This document shows positions 1 through 9,370 of a DNA stretch of 35,769 nucleotides, piece by piece. The notes beneath the pieces are model-generated. The model searched no databases and had not been told where the DNA came from. It saw only the letters and a list, made by a program, of their open reading frames with translations. Both the position numbers and the translations under genes were made by a program. Positions within the stretch are counted from its first letter, which is position 1. Every line of letters begins with the position of its first letter. The DNA is taken from contig JALENF010000045.1 of assembly GCA_022767945.1 (NCBI GenBank), positions 1 through 35,769 of the forward strand, read 5' to 3'. This DNA comes from Bacillota bacterium (GTDB lineage: Bacteria > Bacillota > Clostridia > Peptostreptococcales > Anaerovoracaceae).

Positions 1-103
1 AATCTCCGAATATCATTCCGAGTATTCCCAGCACGTACATAAGTACGATAATTGTGAACAGTATCGTAATCAGACACTGCCACATAGGAATCTTCTTTCC
101 CAT
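1..103 (-). CDS. N-terminal fragment of a membrane protein, possibly an NhaC-type Na+/H+ antiporter
   Basis: An open frame starts with ATG at 103 and runs off the left edge of the window; 34 residues are visible. It begins MGKKIPMWQC and continues as one hydrophobic helix ending in IFGD. The start is well supported: an AGGAGGT ribosome binding site lies 6-7 bases upstream on the minus strand (about 110-116). A short basic start, one transmembrane helix and a terminal G-D are what I recall of NhaC-family antiporters, but 34 residues cannot prove this. Any other polytopic membrane protein remains possible. Confidence 0.6.
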   Translation of the reverse strand, partial: MGKKIPMWQCLITILFTIIVLMYVLGILGMIFGD

Positions 104-123
104 AAAAATACCTCCTTTTTAAA

Positions 124-167
124 GTGACACTAAGATCCTACTGATATATATATGCAGGGCATGTCAC
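124..167. repeat. Short inverted repeat upstream of the left-edge membrane protein gene
   Basis: GTGACA at 124-129 is matched by TGTCAC at 162-167, separated by 32 bases that include an alternating TA run (about 143-153). It lies just upstream of the ribosome binding site of the left-edge gene, so it could be an operator or a leader hairpin. The arms are only six bases long and chance is a real possibility. Confidence 0.3.
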
Positions 168-196
168 AAATATGAAAGTTTTTTATGGGAACAGGT

Positions 197-224
197 AAAA
201 AAAGGGGATGCCAGTCGGCATCCC
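197..224 (-). terminator. Intrinsic terminator of pncB
   Basis: On the minus strand an 8-bp perfect stem (GGGATGCC / GGCATCCC, arms at 217-224 and 205-212) with a four-base loop is followed by C and seven T residues (197-203). It lies 31 bases after the pncB stop codon and separates pncB from the left-edge gene on the same strand. Confidence 0.9.
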
Positions 225-254
225 ATGCAGTTCACATATTAATTATCTGTATTT

Positions 255-1688
255 CTATAGTATTGTATGCTCCTGAAGAAGCTTCTGCTTCATATCCCAC
301 AGCTTCTGTGACAGGTCAACATAATAGGTCTGCGGATTGTCCAGTCGAAGGGTTTCGTCCCACAGTGTTCCTATCTGTTCCTGACAGTAGTTCTTTACAG
401 TTTCGATTTCAGGACACTGGTATACACATTCACCCTTATCGAAAATGCGAACACGAAGATCTTTAGCGTAGAAGTTGTGCAGCTTTTTTCTCTTCCATAC
501 AGCATTAGGATCGAAAATCTCATATCCGTCAACCTCCGGAATCACTTCATCAGCAAGTGTTACGACGTCAGCAAGAGCCTTGTCTGTGTCCTTGTCATAC
601 AGTCTGTACAGCTTCTTGAATCCCGGATTGGTTATTTTGGCAACATTTTCCGAGATTTTAATCTTAGGGATAACCTCGCCGTTTTCCTCCAGTGCTGTCA
701 GCTTGTACACACCTCCGAAAACCGGCTCGGACTTGGCTGTAATCATTCTCTCGCCTACACCAAAGGAGTCAATCTGAGCGCCTTCAAGCAGTACATCCCT
801 TATCAGATACTCGTCCAGAGAGTTGGAAATAGTTATTGTACAATCCTGAAGTCCGGCTTCGTCAAGCATACGGCGCGCCTTTCTTGTCAGATATGTGATA
901 TCCCCGCTGTCAATTCTGATGCCCATCTTGTTCGGCCTGCATTCCTTGAATACCCTGATTGCGTTAGGTACACCCGATTTAAGAACGTTATATGTGTCAA
1001 CCAGAAGAACGCAGTTGTCAGGATAAACCTCCGCATACTTCTTGAATGCCTCATATTCACTGTCAAACATCTGAACCCAGCTGTGAGCCATAGTTCCAAG
1101 TGCCGTAATTCCATAGTCTCTGTCAGCGATGGCACATGCTGTTCCTGAACATCCTCCAATATAGGCTGCACGCGCACCCAGGACAGCTGCTGCCGAGCCG
1201 TGAGCTCTTCTCGTTCCAAATTCCATAACGGGTCTTCCCTTGGCAGCTCTCACAATTCTGCTTGCTTTTGTAGCAATCAGGCTCTGGTGGTTTACCAGAA
1301 GTAGAATCATAGTCTCTATGAACTGCGCCTGGATGACCGGGCCTCTCACTGTAATAATCGGTTCATAAGGGAATATTGGTGTTCCTTCCGGCACAGCCCA
1401 AACATCACAGGAAAACTTAAAATCACGAAGATAATCAAGGAATTCCTCACAGAAAACACCTTTGCCTCTGAGGAATTCAATGTCATTTTCATCGAACCTG
1501 AGGTTCTTCAGATAGTCGATTACGGGTTCCAGCCCAGCCATGATAGCATAACCGCCACCATCAGGAATTCTCCTGTAAAACATATCAAAATAAGCAATGT
1601 CGTCAACAATACCTGACTTTAAATAACCATTAGCCATAGTAATTTCATAGAAATCTGTCAGCATAGTCAGGTTTTCTTTCTCAATCAT
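255..1688 (-). CDS. pncB: Nicotinate phosphoribosyltransferase
   Basis: This cytoplasmic enzyme of the NAD salvage (Preiss-Handler) pathway joins nicotinate to PRPP, giving nicotinate mononucleotide. The 477-residue product has the family's full length. Visible signatures are the N-terminal block LTDFYEITMANGY (10-22), EFGTRRAHG (156-164) and GTMAHSWVQ (198-206), whose His202 matches the histidine phosphorylated in this family. The start is ATG at 1688 behind GAGGAG. The gene follows uvrA by 84 bases but has a candidate promoter of its own (1765-1793) and a strong terminator (197-224), so it is probably a single-gene unit. Confidence 0.95.
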   Translation of the reverse strand: MIEKENLTMLTDFYEITMANGYLKSGIVDDIAYFDMFYRRIPDGGGYAIMAGLEPVIDYLKNLRFDENDIEFLRGKGVFCEEFLDYLRDFKFSCDVWAVPEGTPIFPYEPIITVRGPVIQAQFIETMILLLVNHQSLIATKASRIVRAAKGRPVMEFGTRRAHGSAAAVLGARAAYIGGCSGTACAIADRDYGITALGTMAHSWVQMFDSEYEAFKKYAEVYPDNCVLLVDTYNVLKSGVPNAIRVFKECRPNKMGIRIDSGDITYLTRKARRMLDEAGLQDCTITISNSLDEYLIRDVLLEGAQIDSFGVGERMITAKSEPVFGGVYKLTALEENGEVIPKIKISENVAKITNPGFKKLYRLYDKDTDKALADVVTLADEVIPEVDGYEIFDPNAVWKRKKLHNFYAKDLRVRIFDKGECVYQCPEIETVKNYCQEQIGTLWDETLRLDNPQTYYVDLSQKLWDMKQKLLQEHTIL

Positions 1689-1764
1689 TTCTTCTCCTCT
1701 CGCAACATTGGATTGCAGCCATATTTACATGTACTGATGCTTAAAAATTACGTATTAATGATTC

Positions 1765-1793
1765 ATTGTACACTATTTAAGCATTTTTTTCAA
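1765..1793 (-). promoter_or_regulatory. Candidate sigma-A promoter for pncB
   Basis: On the minus strand TTGAAA (1788-1793) and TACAAT (1765-1770) are separated by exactly 17 bases. The -35 box lies inside the last codons of uvrA. A 9-bp inverted repeat (ATGCTTAAA 1737-1745, TTTAAGCAT 1776-1784) brackets the -10 region and might be regulatory. This is inferred from sequence only. Confidence 0.5.
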
Positions 1794-4607
1794 GAATTGC
1801 CCTGTATATGACTCCTCACATGCAGCGATTTCTTCCGGGGTGCCTGTGGCTACAATAGTACCTCCCCTTATTCCGCCTTCAGGTCCAAGGTCTATAATGT
1901 GATCCGCTCTCTTGATGACGTCAAGGTTATGTTCTATTACAACAACCGTGTTGCCTGCATCAACCAGCTTTTCCAGTACCTGAATCAGCTTGTCAACGTC
2001 AGCAAAGTGAAGTCCGGTAGTCGGCTCATCCAGGATGTACAGGGTCTTTCCGGTGCTTCTCTTCGACAGCTCCGTAGCCAGCTTGACTCGCTGTGCCTCT
2101 CCTCCCGAAAGCTGTGTAGAAGGCTGTCCCAGCTTGATGTAGTCAAGTCCCACTTCATTAAGTGTATCCAGCTGACGCTTGATACCCGGTATATTCTTAA
2201 AGAAATCAAGTGCCTCTGCCACACTCATGTCCAGTACATCGAAGATACTCTTGCCCTTATATTTGACTTCGAGGGTTTCTCTGTTGTACCTCTTGCCCTT
2301 GCATACCTCGCACGGAACATATACGTCAGGCAGGAAGTGCATCTCTATTTTGATAATTCCGTCTCCGCTGCAGGCTTCGCATCTGCCACCCTTAACGTTG
2401 AAGCTGAATCTTCCCTTTTCAAATCCTCTGATTTTCGACTCCGGAAGGGACGCAAACAGATCCCTTATATGAGTAAACATTCCAGTATAGGTTGCAGGAT
2501 TGGATCTTGGAGTCCTTCCTATAGGAGACTGGTCAATATCTATAACCTTATCTATATTCTCAATTCCCAGAATTTCCTTGTGCTGTCCGGCAGGAGCCTT
2601 AGTCTTGTTTGTTATGTTTGATGCACCCTTAAAAAGTATTTCGTTAATCAGGCTGCTCTTTCCCGAGCCGGAAACCCCCGTTACGCATACAAACTTTCCT
2701 AACGGAATATCCACGTCTACATTCTTAAGGTTATTCTCAGTTGCTCCCTTAATCGTAATGAACTTTCCGTTTCCCTCTCTTCTGTGCTTCGGAACCTCTA
2801 TTTTCTTCGCTCCTGACAGATACTGTCCGGTAATCGACTCTTTGCAGGCTTTGATATCCTCAACCGTACCCTGTGCCACAAGCTCACCGCCGTAGATGCC
2901 TGCACCCGGTCCGATGTCAATAATATGGTCTGCCGCATACATTGTATCCTCGTCGTGCTCCACCACGAGAAGGGTGTTCCCCAGATCGGTCAGGTGGCGC
3001 AGGGTTTCCAGCAGCTTTTCGTTATCTCTCTGGTGCAGACCGATGCTCGGCTCGTCCAGAATGTACAAAACTCCCATAAGGCTGGATCCTATCTGTGTCG
3101 CAAGCCTGATTCGCTGTGACTCTCCTCCGGAAAGTGTTCCTGCAGCTCTTGACAGGGTAAGGTAGTCAAGCCCCACGTTTATCAGGAAATTAAGTCGTTC
3201 TTTGATTTCTCTGATAATCTGACGTCCGATTATCTCCTCTTTTTCTGTAAGCTGCAGTCCATCAATAAAGTCGTAGGCATCCCTTATGGACATATCTGAG
3301 ACCTGGGCAATGTTCTTGCCTCCGACTGTAACTGCCAGAACTTCAGGCTTCAGCCTCTGTCCTTTACAATCCGGACAAGCTTTAGTAACCATATACTTTT
3401 GCATCTTGTCCTTCATATAGTCGGAATTTGTTTCTCTGTATCGTCTCTCAAGATTGTTAAGCAGACCTTCAAAGGGATGATCTCTCTTAGTTTCAGCTCC
3501 TGAGGTTCTACTCTTATATGTGTATCTGATATGTCTGTCTCCTGTACCGTATAGCAGTTCCTGCTTGAACTTTTCAGGCAGATCCTTATATGGCACGTTA
3601 ATATCCACTCCGTGTTCCTGAGCCAGAGCATCAATCATCTGTCTGTATACCCCTGCAAATTCAATGGATGCAAAGACTGTTCCCAACGCACCCTTTGTGA
3701 TGCTCAGTTCTGATTTGATAATCCGCTCAGGATCCAGCTTCTGCGTGAATCCCAGTCCGTTACATGTCGGGCATGCACCGAAGGGACTGTTAAATGAAAA
3801 CATTCTCGGCTCCAGTTCATCCATGCTGATACCGTGTTCAGGACATGCCAGCTTGCTTGAGAAGGTCTTCTCCTGCTTCCAGTCATCTGCGATAAACTGT
3901 ACGATGGCCAGACCATCCCCTTCTCTCATGGACAGCTCCAGTGCTTCGGACAGTCGGCTTTCCTGACCTTCTCTTACAACGATTCTGTCCACTACGATTT
4001 CAATATTATGTGCGAACTTCTTGTCAAGCTTGATTTCCTCTTCATTTATCAGTCGGATCTCCCCGTCTACTCTTACACGGGTGAAACCCTCTCTTCTGAT
4101 CCTTTCCAGAATCTTTTCATGCTCTCCTTTTCTCTTGCGGACCACCGGCGCCATAATCATCAGCTTCGTACCCTCCGGGTATCCCAGTATGGTGTCGACC
4201 ATCTGGTCGACGGTCTGACTTGTAATGGGCAGGCCGCACACAGGACAGTGAGGCTGTCCGATTCTTGCATAGAGAAGTCTCAGGTAGTCGTGAATCTCTG
4301 TTACCGTACCGACTGTTGACCTCGGGTTCTTGCTCGTTGTCTTCTGATCTATTGAAATTGCCGGCGACAATCCGTCGATAAGCTCTACGTCAGGCTTATC
4401 CATCTGTCCCAGGAACTGTCTTGCATATGCGGAAAGGCTTTCCACATACCTTCTCTGTCCTTCAGCATAGATTGTGTCAAAAGCGAGAGATGATTTTCCA
4501 GACCCTGAAAGACCTGTAATTACAACCATCTTGTCTCTTGGAATATTTACATCTATGTGTTTAAGATTGTTTTCGCTGGCTCCCTTTATTATTATTTCGT
4601 TTCCCAA
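1773..4607 (-). CDS. uvrA: Excinuclease ABC subunit A
   Basis: UvrA is the damage-sensing ATPase of nucleotide excision repair; as a dimer it loads UvrB at lesions. The 944-residue product is full length with two ABC modules. It shows Walker [10 protein letters not shown] at 32-40 and a second in [11 protein letters not shown], two LSGGE signatures (TLSGGESQR and QLSGGEAQR), and zinc-binding Cys pairs including CEACSGDG and CEVCKGKR. The start codon is TTG at 4607: the N-terminus [15 protein letters not shown] matches the usual family start and no ATG fits. An AAGGA motif sits close upstream with a spacing of about three bases, which may limit translation. The gene follows uvrB by 15 bases and is clearly cotranscribed with it. 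Confidence 0.96.
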   Translation of the reverse strand: MGNEIIIKGASENNLKHIDVNIPRDKMVVITGLSGSGKSSLAFDTIYAEGQRRYVESLSAYARQFLGQMDKPDVELIDGLSPAISIDQKTTSKNPRSTVGTVTEIHDYLRLLYARIGQPHCPVCGLPITSQTVDQMVDTILGYPEGTKLMIMAPVVRKRKGEHEKILERIRREGFTRVRVDGEIRLINEEEIKLDKKFAHNIEIVVDRIVVREGQESRLSEALELSMREGDGLAIVQFIADDWKQEKTFSSKLACPEHGISMDELEPRMFSFNSPFGACPTCNGLGFTQKLDPERIIKSELSITKGALGTVFASIEFAGVYRQMIDALAQEHGVDINVPYKDLPEKFKQELLYGTGDRHIRYTYKSRTSGAETKRDHPFEGLLNNLERRYRETNSDYMKDKMQKYMVTKACPDCKGQRLKPEVLAVTVGGKNIAQVSDMSIRDAYDFIDGLQLTEKEEIIGRQIIREIKERLNFLINVGLDYLTLSRAAGTLSGGESQRIRLATQIGSSLMGVLYILDEPSIGLHQRDNEKLLETLRHLTDLGNTLLVVEHDEDTMYAADHIIDIGPGAGIYGGELVAQGTVEDIKACKESITGQYLSGAKKIEVPKHRREGNGKFITIKGATENNLKNVDVDIPLGKFVCVTGVSGSGKSSLINEILFKGASNITNKTKAPAGQHKEILGIENIDKVIDIDQSPIGRTPRSNPATYTGMFTHIRDLFASLPESKIRGFEKGRFSFNVKGGRCEACSGDGIIKIEMHFLPDVYVPCEVCKGKRYNRETLEVKYKGKSIFDVLDMSVAEALDFFKNIPGIKRQLDTLNEVGLDYIKLGQPSTQLSGGEAQRVKLATELSKRSTGKTLYILDEPTTGLHFADVDKLIQVLEKLVDAGNTVVVIEHNLDVIKRADHIIDLGPEGGIRGGTIVATGTPEEIAACEESYTGQFLKKMLK

Positions 4608-4622
4608 TGTTCCTTAATCTCC

Positions 4623-6596
4623 TTATAGTCTTACCTTATATTCAAATATCTGGTCACGCAGCTGGGCAGCTCTCTCGAACTGCAGGTCCGCTGCCGCCTG
4701 CTGCATCTCCTTTTCCAGTTTCTTCACGTATTCCTTCAGCTCCCTGTTTGTCATTTCCAGAGGCTTCTTTCCCTTGTATCCTGCCTCACTGTCAGCAGCT
4801 CTGGTCGCCTCGATAACAGCACGGACTGACTTCTGCACGCTCTTCGGTGTGATGTTATGCTCCCTGTTATATCTGTCCTGAATTCCGCGTCTTCTGTCTG
4901 TCTCGTCTATTGCGGCCTTCATAGCCTGACTGATATGATCCGCATACATTATCACGCGGCCTTCGGCGTTTCTTGCCGCACGTCCTATGGTCTGTATCAG
5001 AGACGTTTCTGTACGAAGGAAGCCCTCCTTGTCCGCATCAAGAATTGCAACAAGAGTGACCTCCGGAATATCCAGACCTTCTCTAAGAAGATTAATTCCC
5101 ACCAGAACATCAAATTCTCCCAGTCGCAGATCCCTGATAATCTCCAGTCTCTCCAGAGTATCAACCTCGGAGTGCAGATATCTTACTCTTATCCCTGCAT
5201 TGGTCAGATATGTCGTAAGGCTTTCAGCCATCTTCTTAGTAAGTGTGGTGACAAAGGCTCTGTTTCCTGCCTTGGCAACAGCCTTCAGCTCTCCAATCAG
5301 ATCGTCAATCTGTCCCTCTGTCGGACGGACTTCAATAGGAGGGTCAAGCAGACCTGTAGGTCTGATGATCTGTTCAGCACTTATACCGCCTGACTGTTCT
5401 CTTTCGTAGGATGCAGGCGTTGCACTGACATAAACTGCCTGGTTGACCATACTCTCAAATTCAGCAAACTGAAGAGGTCTGTTATCCAGTGCCGACGGAA
5501 GCCTGAAGCCAAAGTCAACCAGAGATGACTTTCTTGATCTGTCTCCGGCATACATTGCTCTCAGCTGAGGCAGCATTACGTGTGACTCATCGATTAAAAG
5601 CAGGAAATCGTCGGGGAAGTAGTCTATCAGAGTGTAAGGTCTGGTTCCTGCCTCCACCCCTGCAAGGTGTCTGGAGTAGTTTTCTATCCCCTTGCAGGTT
5701 CCGATTTCTCTTAACATTTCTATATCATATCTGGTTCTCTGCTCTATGCGCTGAGCCTCCAGCAGCTTTCCTCTGTCCTGAAACCACTGAACTCTTTCCT
5801 TCAGTTCCTCCTCAATGGTGCCGATAGCTCTCTCCATGTTCTCTTTGGTCGTTACATAGTGAGACGCAGGATAAATCGCCACGTGGTTTCTTATTCCAAG
5901 AATTTCTCCGGTAAGCGGATTCATTTCTTTTATTGACTCAACCTCATCGCCGAACAGCTCGATTCTGACAGCCTTGTCAGATCCGGCTGGGAAAACATCT
6001 ATGATGTCACCTCTTACCCTGAAGGTACCTCTCTCGAAAGCCAGATCATTTCTGTTGTACTGAATATCTACCAGCTTGCGCAGAATTTCGTTTCGGGGCT
6101 TTTCCATACCCGGTCTGAGTGAAAGCATCTGATTCTCATAGTCAAAGGGGCTTCCCAGACCGTATATGCACGACACTGATGCCACGATAATAACGTCCCT
6201 TCGTTCAGCCAGAGCTGCTGTTGCTGAGTGTCTCAGCTTCTCAATCTCATCATTTATCTGTGAGTCCTTTTCAATATATGTGTCCGTGGACGGAACGTAT
6301 GCTTCCGGCTGGTAGTAATCATAATAGGACACAAAGTATTCCACCGCATTCTCCGGGAAGAACTCCTTGAATTCTCCATGAAGCTGTGCTGCCAGTGTCT
6401 TGTTGTGAGATATTACCAGTGTAGGCTTCTGCACCTGCTCGATGATATTAGCCATGGTAAAGGTCTTTCCGGAACCGGTCACTCCCATGAGTGTCTGGTG
6501 TTTCTTACCTTCTTTAATCCCTTTAACCAGCTTCTCCACAGCCTGGGGCTGGTCGCCCATCAGTTTATAGTCAGATTTAATACAGAATTCAGCCAT
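4623..6596 (-). CDS. uvrB: Excinuclease ABC subunit B
   Basis: UvrB is the helicase-like damage-verification subunit of nucleotide excision repair, receiving lesions from UvrA and recruiting UvrC. The 657-residue product is full length. It has Walker A GVTGSGKT (38-45), the aromatic beta-hairpin region [17 protein letters not shown] that inserts behind the lesion, helicase motif DESH, motif [11 protein letters not shown], and the C-terminal UVR coiled coil (about 625-655) that binds UvrC. The start at 6596 has AAAGGA upstream. It is the first gene of a uvrB-uvrA operon whose promoter carries a LexA-type box; uvrC is not in the window. Confidence 0.97.
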   Translation of the reverse strand: MAEFCIKSDYKLMGDQPQAVEKLVKGIKEGKKHQTLMGVTGSGKTFTMANIIEQVQKPTLVISHNKTLAAQLHGEFKEFFPENAVEYFVSYYDYYQPEAYVPSTDTYIEKDSQINDEIEKLRHSATAALAERRDVIIVASVSCIYGLGSPFDYENQMLSLRPGMEKPRNEILRKLVDIQYNRNDLAFERGTFRVRGDIIDVFPAGSDKAVRIELFGDEVESIKEMNPLTGEILGIRNHVAIYPASHYVTTKENMERAIGTIEEELKERVQWFQDRGKLLEAQRIEQRTRYDIEMLREIGTCKGIENYSRHLAGVEAGTRPYTLIDYFPDDFLLLIDESHVMLPQLRAMYAGDRSRKSSLVDFGFRLPSALDNRPLQFAEFESMVNQAVYVSATPASYEREQSGGISAEQIIRPTGLLDPPIEVRPTEGQIDDLIGELKAVAKAGNRAFVTTLTKKMAESLTTYLTNAGIRVRYLHSEVDTLERLEIIRDLRLGEFDVLVGINLLREGLDIPEVTLVAILDADKEGFLRTETSLIQTIGRAARNAEGRVIMYADHISQAMKAAIDETDRRRGIQDRYNREHNITPKSVQKSVRAVIEATRAADSEAGYKGKKPLEMTNRELKEYVKKLEKEMQQAAADLQFERAAQLRDQIFEYKVRL

Positions 6597-6658
6597 TTGC
6601 GTGTTCCTTTCATACTATGTATTATGACCATAATTCTCAGCCATAACAGTTCATTCAT

Positions 6659-6687
6659 ATTATACAACAGCAGTTTTTAAAGGTCAA
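6659..6687 (-). promoter_or_regulatory. Sigma-A promoter of uvrBA
   Basis: On the minus strand TTGACC (6682-6687) and a perfect TATAAT (6659-6664) are 17 bases apart, about 65 bases before the uvrB start codon. The -35 hexamer overlaps the LexA-type box at 6685-6698. Confidence 0.75.
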
Positions 6688-6698
6688 ACAGATGTTCT
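6685..6698. promoter_or_regulatory. Probable LexA (DinR-type) SOS box of uvrBA
   Basis: Read on the minus strand the site is AGAACATCTGTTTG. It matches the Bacillus/Clostridium LexA core GAAC-N4-GTTC at seven of eight fixed positions. It overlaps the -35 element of the uvrBA promoter, so a bound repressor would block RNA polymerase. uvrBA is a classic SOS operon, which supports the call. Confidence 0.65.
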
Positions 6699-6715
6699 GT
6701 ATTTTCTGAAGCATC

Positions 6716-6760
6716 AAAAAAGGCGCTCCGTCGGCAGTTTTACCTTACCGATGTGCGCCT
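6716..6760 (-). terminator. Intrinsic terminator of the TetR gene
   Basis: On the minus strand AGGCGC (6755-6760) pairs with GCGCCT (6721-6726), with a further inner stem TCGG/CCGA, and is followed by a run of T residues (6716-6721). It lies about 54 bases after the tetR stop codon and insulates it from uvrBA on the same strand. Confidence 0.75.
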
Positions 6761-6813
6761 GTTCTCAACTTGTTAAACTGTTTGCCGAACTGTTTGGCCC
6801 GGTCTTTTTCTGT

Positions 6814-7497
6814 CTACTTTTCCGGACATTCTGCAGCTGCAGACTGTTCTTCAGCATCCTCCTCATCACGTTCCCGCTTGTAAGACAGATACGAAATGCC
6901 CACTCTCATAGAGTTCAGCAGGCTGATAACCTCATCATCAGACAGTGAATATGAATCGTTCTCCATCATCCAGCTTCTCGCTGCCAGGAAGTGAAGCTCT
7001 ATGAAAATCTTTACATAATGATGACGGAAAGCGTCATTGGCAAGCCCGTCCTCATCCATCATAGTGTGAAGTTGTTCTTCAATAATGACCTTCAGTCTCT
7101 TAACGAAGTATGTATCGCCGTGTTTACGATCCAGCATTACATTCATGGCCTTGCTGTTGTTCTTGCAGAACTCAAACCATGAGGTCAGGATGTACGGCGG
7201 GTCACAGTCAAAGGTTTCTTCGAAGAACTTAGTGGAAGTCACGTGCGCCCTGGGCGGTGCAGCCGCATATCTTGCCTTTATCTCCGTGAACAAAGCCGTC
7301 TCAATCTGTTCCATAAGGTCATATATTCCCTCAAAGTACTGATAGAAGGTTCCTCTTGTAATGGAAGCCTTTTCACAGATTTCCTTTACAGTAATCTTAT
7401 CCCACTTCTTATCTACAATAAGATCCAAATATGTATCTATAATCTTTGCTCTGGTCTGCTGAGATTTCAGACTTTTCTGATTACTTCCCTGTTCCAT
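6814..7497 (-). CDS. TetR/AcrR-family transcriptional regulator
   Basis: This is a DNA-binding repressor of unknown ligand. The preferred start is ATG at 7497, giving 227 residues: AGGAG lies six bases upstream, whereas an in-frame ATG at 7545 has no ribosome binding site. Residues 14-60 are a typical TetR N-terminal domain with helix-turn-helix ITVKEICEKASITRGTFYQY (35-54). The rest is a divergent ligand-binding domain, and the tail is acidic. It is transcribed divergently from a Crp/Fnr-type gene across an intergenic region with two matching palindromes, which suggests that it represses itself and the divergent gene. The inducer cannot be guessed from sequence. Confidence 0.9.
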   Translation of the reverse strand: MEQGSNQKSLKSQQTRAKIIDTYLDLIVDKKWDKITVKEICEKASITRGTFYQYFEGIYDLMEQIETALFTEIKARYAAAPPRAHVTSTKFFEETFDCDPPYILTSWFEFCKNNSKAMNVMLDRKHGDTYFVKRLKVIIEEQLHTMMDEDGLANDAFRHHYVKIFIELHFLAARSWMMENDSYSLSDDEVISLLNSMRVGISYLSYKRERDEEDAEEQSAAAECPEK

Positions 7498-7573
7498 ATC
7501 GTACTCCTCTCCTGTCAACATATACCTTTTATTAGTATACATCATTTTTCAAACAGAATCAGGCATGGAAGTA

Positions 7574-7602
7574 TTGCCCTTTTCTATGACACATGTCATA
7601 AT
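7574..7602 (+). promoter_or_regulatory. Candidate promoter of the Crp/Fnr-type gene
   Basis: TTGCCC (7574-7579) and CATAAT (7597-7602) are 17 bases apart, about 75 bases before the chosen start codon. The first palindrome (7585-7600) fills the spacer between them, as expected for a repressor-controlled promoter. Confidence 0.45.
7585..7600. promoter_or_regulatory. Operator-like palindrome 1 between tetR and crp-type genes
   Basis: TATGACA and TGTCATA form a perfect 7-bp inverted repeat around the two-base spacer CA. Size and symmetry fit a TetR-family operator. A related copy lies 32 bp away at 7617-7632. Confidence 0.6.
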
Positions 7603-7616
7603 ATTTATAAATAGAT

Positions 7617-7632
7617 TATGACATATGTCCGT
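7617..7632. promoter_or_regulatory. Operator-like palindrome 2 between tetR and crp-type genes
   Basis: TATGACA, spacer TA, then TGTC repeats palindrome 1 with the last three bases degenerate (CGT for ATA). The centres of the two sites are 32 bp apart, about three helical turns, so two dimers would sit on the same face. A TTGACA on the minus strand (7635-7640) next to it could be the -35 box for tetR, though no clear -10 was found. Confidence 0.5.
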
Positions 7633-7675
7633 TTTGTCAACCGGCTCAACGGACGGTCTTAAACATGTGGTTATT

Positions 7676-8410
7676 ATGAGGATAGTAAAAAGTGAAGAAC
7701 AGTTAAACAAGTACATCAACAGACATCATATACAGGATCTCTTTTCTCCGGAGTATTATGACACTTACAGAAAACATCTCGTTCTTGTTCATTTCGATAA
7801 GAACGAATTCATCTACAAGGACCCGGGCGAGGACATTTCTTATCTTTACTTCTTTGTCGAAGGAAAAGCAAAGGTTATTACAACACTGAGCAACGGGAAG
7901 AGACAGCTCCTCTTCTTCTACACAAATGACGGTATTCTTGGAGACCTGGAAATGTTCAATCTGTCCAATCCGTATACAACAGTACAGGCTGCAACCAGTT
8001 CCTACTGCATTGGCCTGAATATCAGAGCGGTAAGAAGCATTCTGGAGAGCGATCCGGTGTTTCTGTACAACCTGGCAAAGAACCTGGCATTCAAACTTTC
8101 CCGCTCTTCCAGCAACAGTTCACTGAACATGTACTACCCGCTGGAAAACAGGCTGTGCAGTTTTATTAACACTATGGCTGCCCCTTATCCCCGGAATCCG
8201 GCACTTCCCAGAATATATAAGGAGAGTCTTTCAGAAACGGCTGAAGTACTTGGAACAAGCTACAGACATCTGCAGCGTACACTTAAGGAACTGTGTGAGC
8301 AGGGTATAATTCAGAAAGAAGGAAAAGCATACAGGGTAATAGACGAAAAGGCTCTCAGCGAAAAGGGTCAGGATATCTTTATTGATGAGTATTCTTTGAC
8401 AACAAAATAA
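7676..8410 (+). CDS. Crp/Fnr-family transcriptional regulator
   Basis: This is a 244-residue regulator from the preferred ATG at 7676. An upstream in-frame ATG at 7625 lies inside an operator-like palindrome and is less likely; neither has a strong ribosome binding site. Residues 30-125 form a cyclic-nucleotide-binding-like beta barrel (FVEGKAKVITTLSNGKRQLL, then GILGDLEMF), followed by a dimer helix. The C-terminal winged helix has recognition motif LSETAEVLGTSYRHLQRTLKEL (185-206). There is no N-terminal cysteine cluster, so an Fnr-type iron-sulfur sensor is unlikely. It resembles YeiL-like Crp proteins. It sits divergent from tetR and just upstream of a dehydrogenase/aldolase pair it may control. 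Confidence 0.88.
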   Translation: MRIVKSEEQLNKYINRHHIQDLFSPEYYDTYRKHLVLVHFDKNEFIYKDPGEDISYLYFFVEGKAKVITTLSNGKRQLLFFYTNDGILGDLEMFNLSNPYTTVQAATSSYCIGLNIRAVRSILESDPVFLYNLAKNLAFKLSRSSSNSSLNMYYPLENRLCSFINTMAAPYPRNPALPRIYKESLSETAEVLGTSYRHLQRTLKELCEQGIIQKEGKAYRVIDEKALSEKGQDIFIDEYSLTTK

Positions 8411-8497
8411 AAAACGTTCTTTTATCGCATGATTTTTTTGATTATGATATACCATACATGATACATTCTGTATTTTTATGCAGTATATGTAAATTTT

Positions 8498-9337
8498 ATG
8501 AATTTAGTGAAGGAGAGTAAAGTCGGTGACAGACTGTACCTGTTCCCCGGTACTTACTGCATGGAATGTGACAACTGCATAAGCGGACACAGTGAAAACT
8601 GTGAAAATGAACATGTTGCCAAGCTTGCAGGAACAGGCGGTTTTGCTCAGTATATTGCTGTAGGAGGAGAAAAGATTCACTACGGCGGAATATATGAAAT
8701 TCCGGAAGGTGTCTCTCTTGAAGCAGCAAGTCTCGGAGAGCCTCTGACATCAGTATATGCATGTCTGGACAATATCAAGGTTGGATATCCTGATACTCTT
8801 GTTATCATCGGAGCAGGTCCGATCGGATGCTTTATGGCTCAGCTTGCCAAGGTTAGAGGTGCCCAGAAGGTTATCATGATTGACCTTAACCAGCAGCGTC
8901 TTGATATGGCTAAAGAATTCGGTGTTGATATTACTGTCAACGGTTCCGAGGTTGACACAATCGAGGAAATCAAGAAGCTGACCAACGGAAAAGGCGCAGA
9001 TAAGGTTATTTCAGCTACTCCTGCCAATATCACTCAGACCCAGTCAATCCATATGGTTAAGAAAGGCGGTATCGTAGTATTCTTCGGTGGAGTTCCTAAG
9101 GGATCAATGACTGAGCTTGACACTAACCTGATCCACTACAACAACATCTGGATCAAGGGACACTTCGGTGCATCATATGAGCAGTCAAAGGCTGCATTCC
9201 AGCTGGCAATCAACCCTGACTTCCCTACTGAAAAATTTATCACTCACAGACTTCCGCTTAAGGACATCAACAAGGGAATCGAGCTGACAAAAAGCGGTGA
9301 AGCAATTAAGGTTGTCCTTCTTCCATTTGAAGAATAA
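8498..9337 (+). CDS. Zinc-binding medium-chain dehydrogenase, N-terminally truncated
   Basis: This 279-residue product belongs to the medium-chain zinc alcohol/polyol dehydrogenases, NAD(P)-dependent oxidoreductases usually near 345 residues. It starts at the KVGDR motif that normally lies about 75 residues in, so the catalytic-zinc Cys and the GHE motif are absent. It keeps the structural-zinc cysteines C-x2-C-x2-C-x7-C (22-35) and the Rossmann fold with GAGPIG (about 105-110). The frame is closed by a TGA at 8459-8461, 12 codons before the ATG, and the sequence upstream is AT-rich and non-coding. ATG 8498 has no ribosome binding site; the nearby AAGGAG (8510-8515) faces no in-frame start. 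It is probably a 5'-deleted, non-functional gene, although the remaining frame is intact. Confidence 0.75.
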   Translation: MNLVKESKVGDRLYLFPGTYCMECDNCISGHSENCENEHVAKLAGTGGFAQYIAVGGEKIHYGGIYEIPEGVSLEAASLGEPLTSVYACLDNIKVGYPDTLVIIGAGPIGCFMAQLAKVRGAQKVIMIDLNQQRLDMAKEFGVDITVNGSEVDTIEEIKKLTNGKGADKVISATPANITQTQSIHMVKKGGIVVFFGGVPKGSMTELDTNLIHYNNIWIKGHFGASYEQSKAAFQLAINPDFPTEKFITHRLPLKDINKGIELTKSGEAIKVVLLPFEE

Positions 9338-9370
9338 TCAATAGATAACACACTATACACACTATCCTTT

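Noticed and set aside
477-1148. Plus-strand open frame opposite pncB
   Set aside because: The minus-strand pncB frame is full length with clear motifs; the plus frame has none.
1737-1784. 9-bp inverted repeat around the pncB promoter as a niacin-responsive operator
   Set aside because: The arms are 30 bases apart and AT-rich, and I cannot match them to a known NiaR or NrtR site; kept only as a remark under the promoter.
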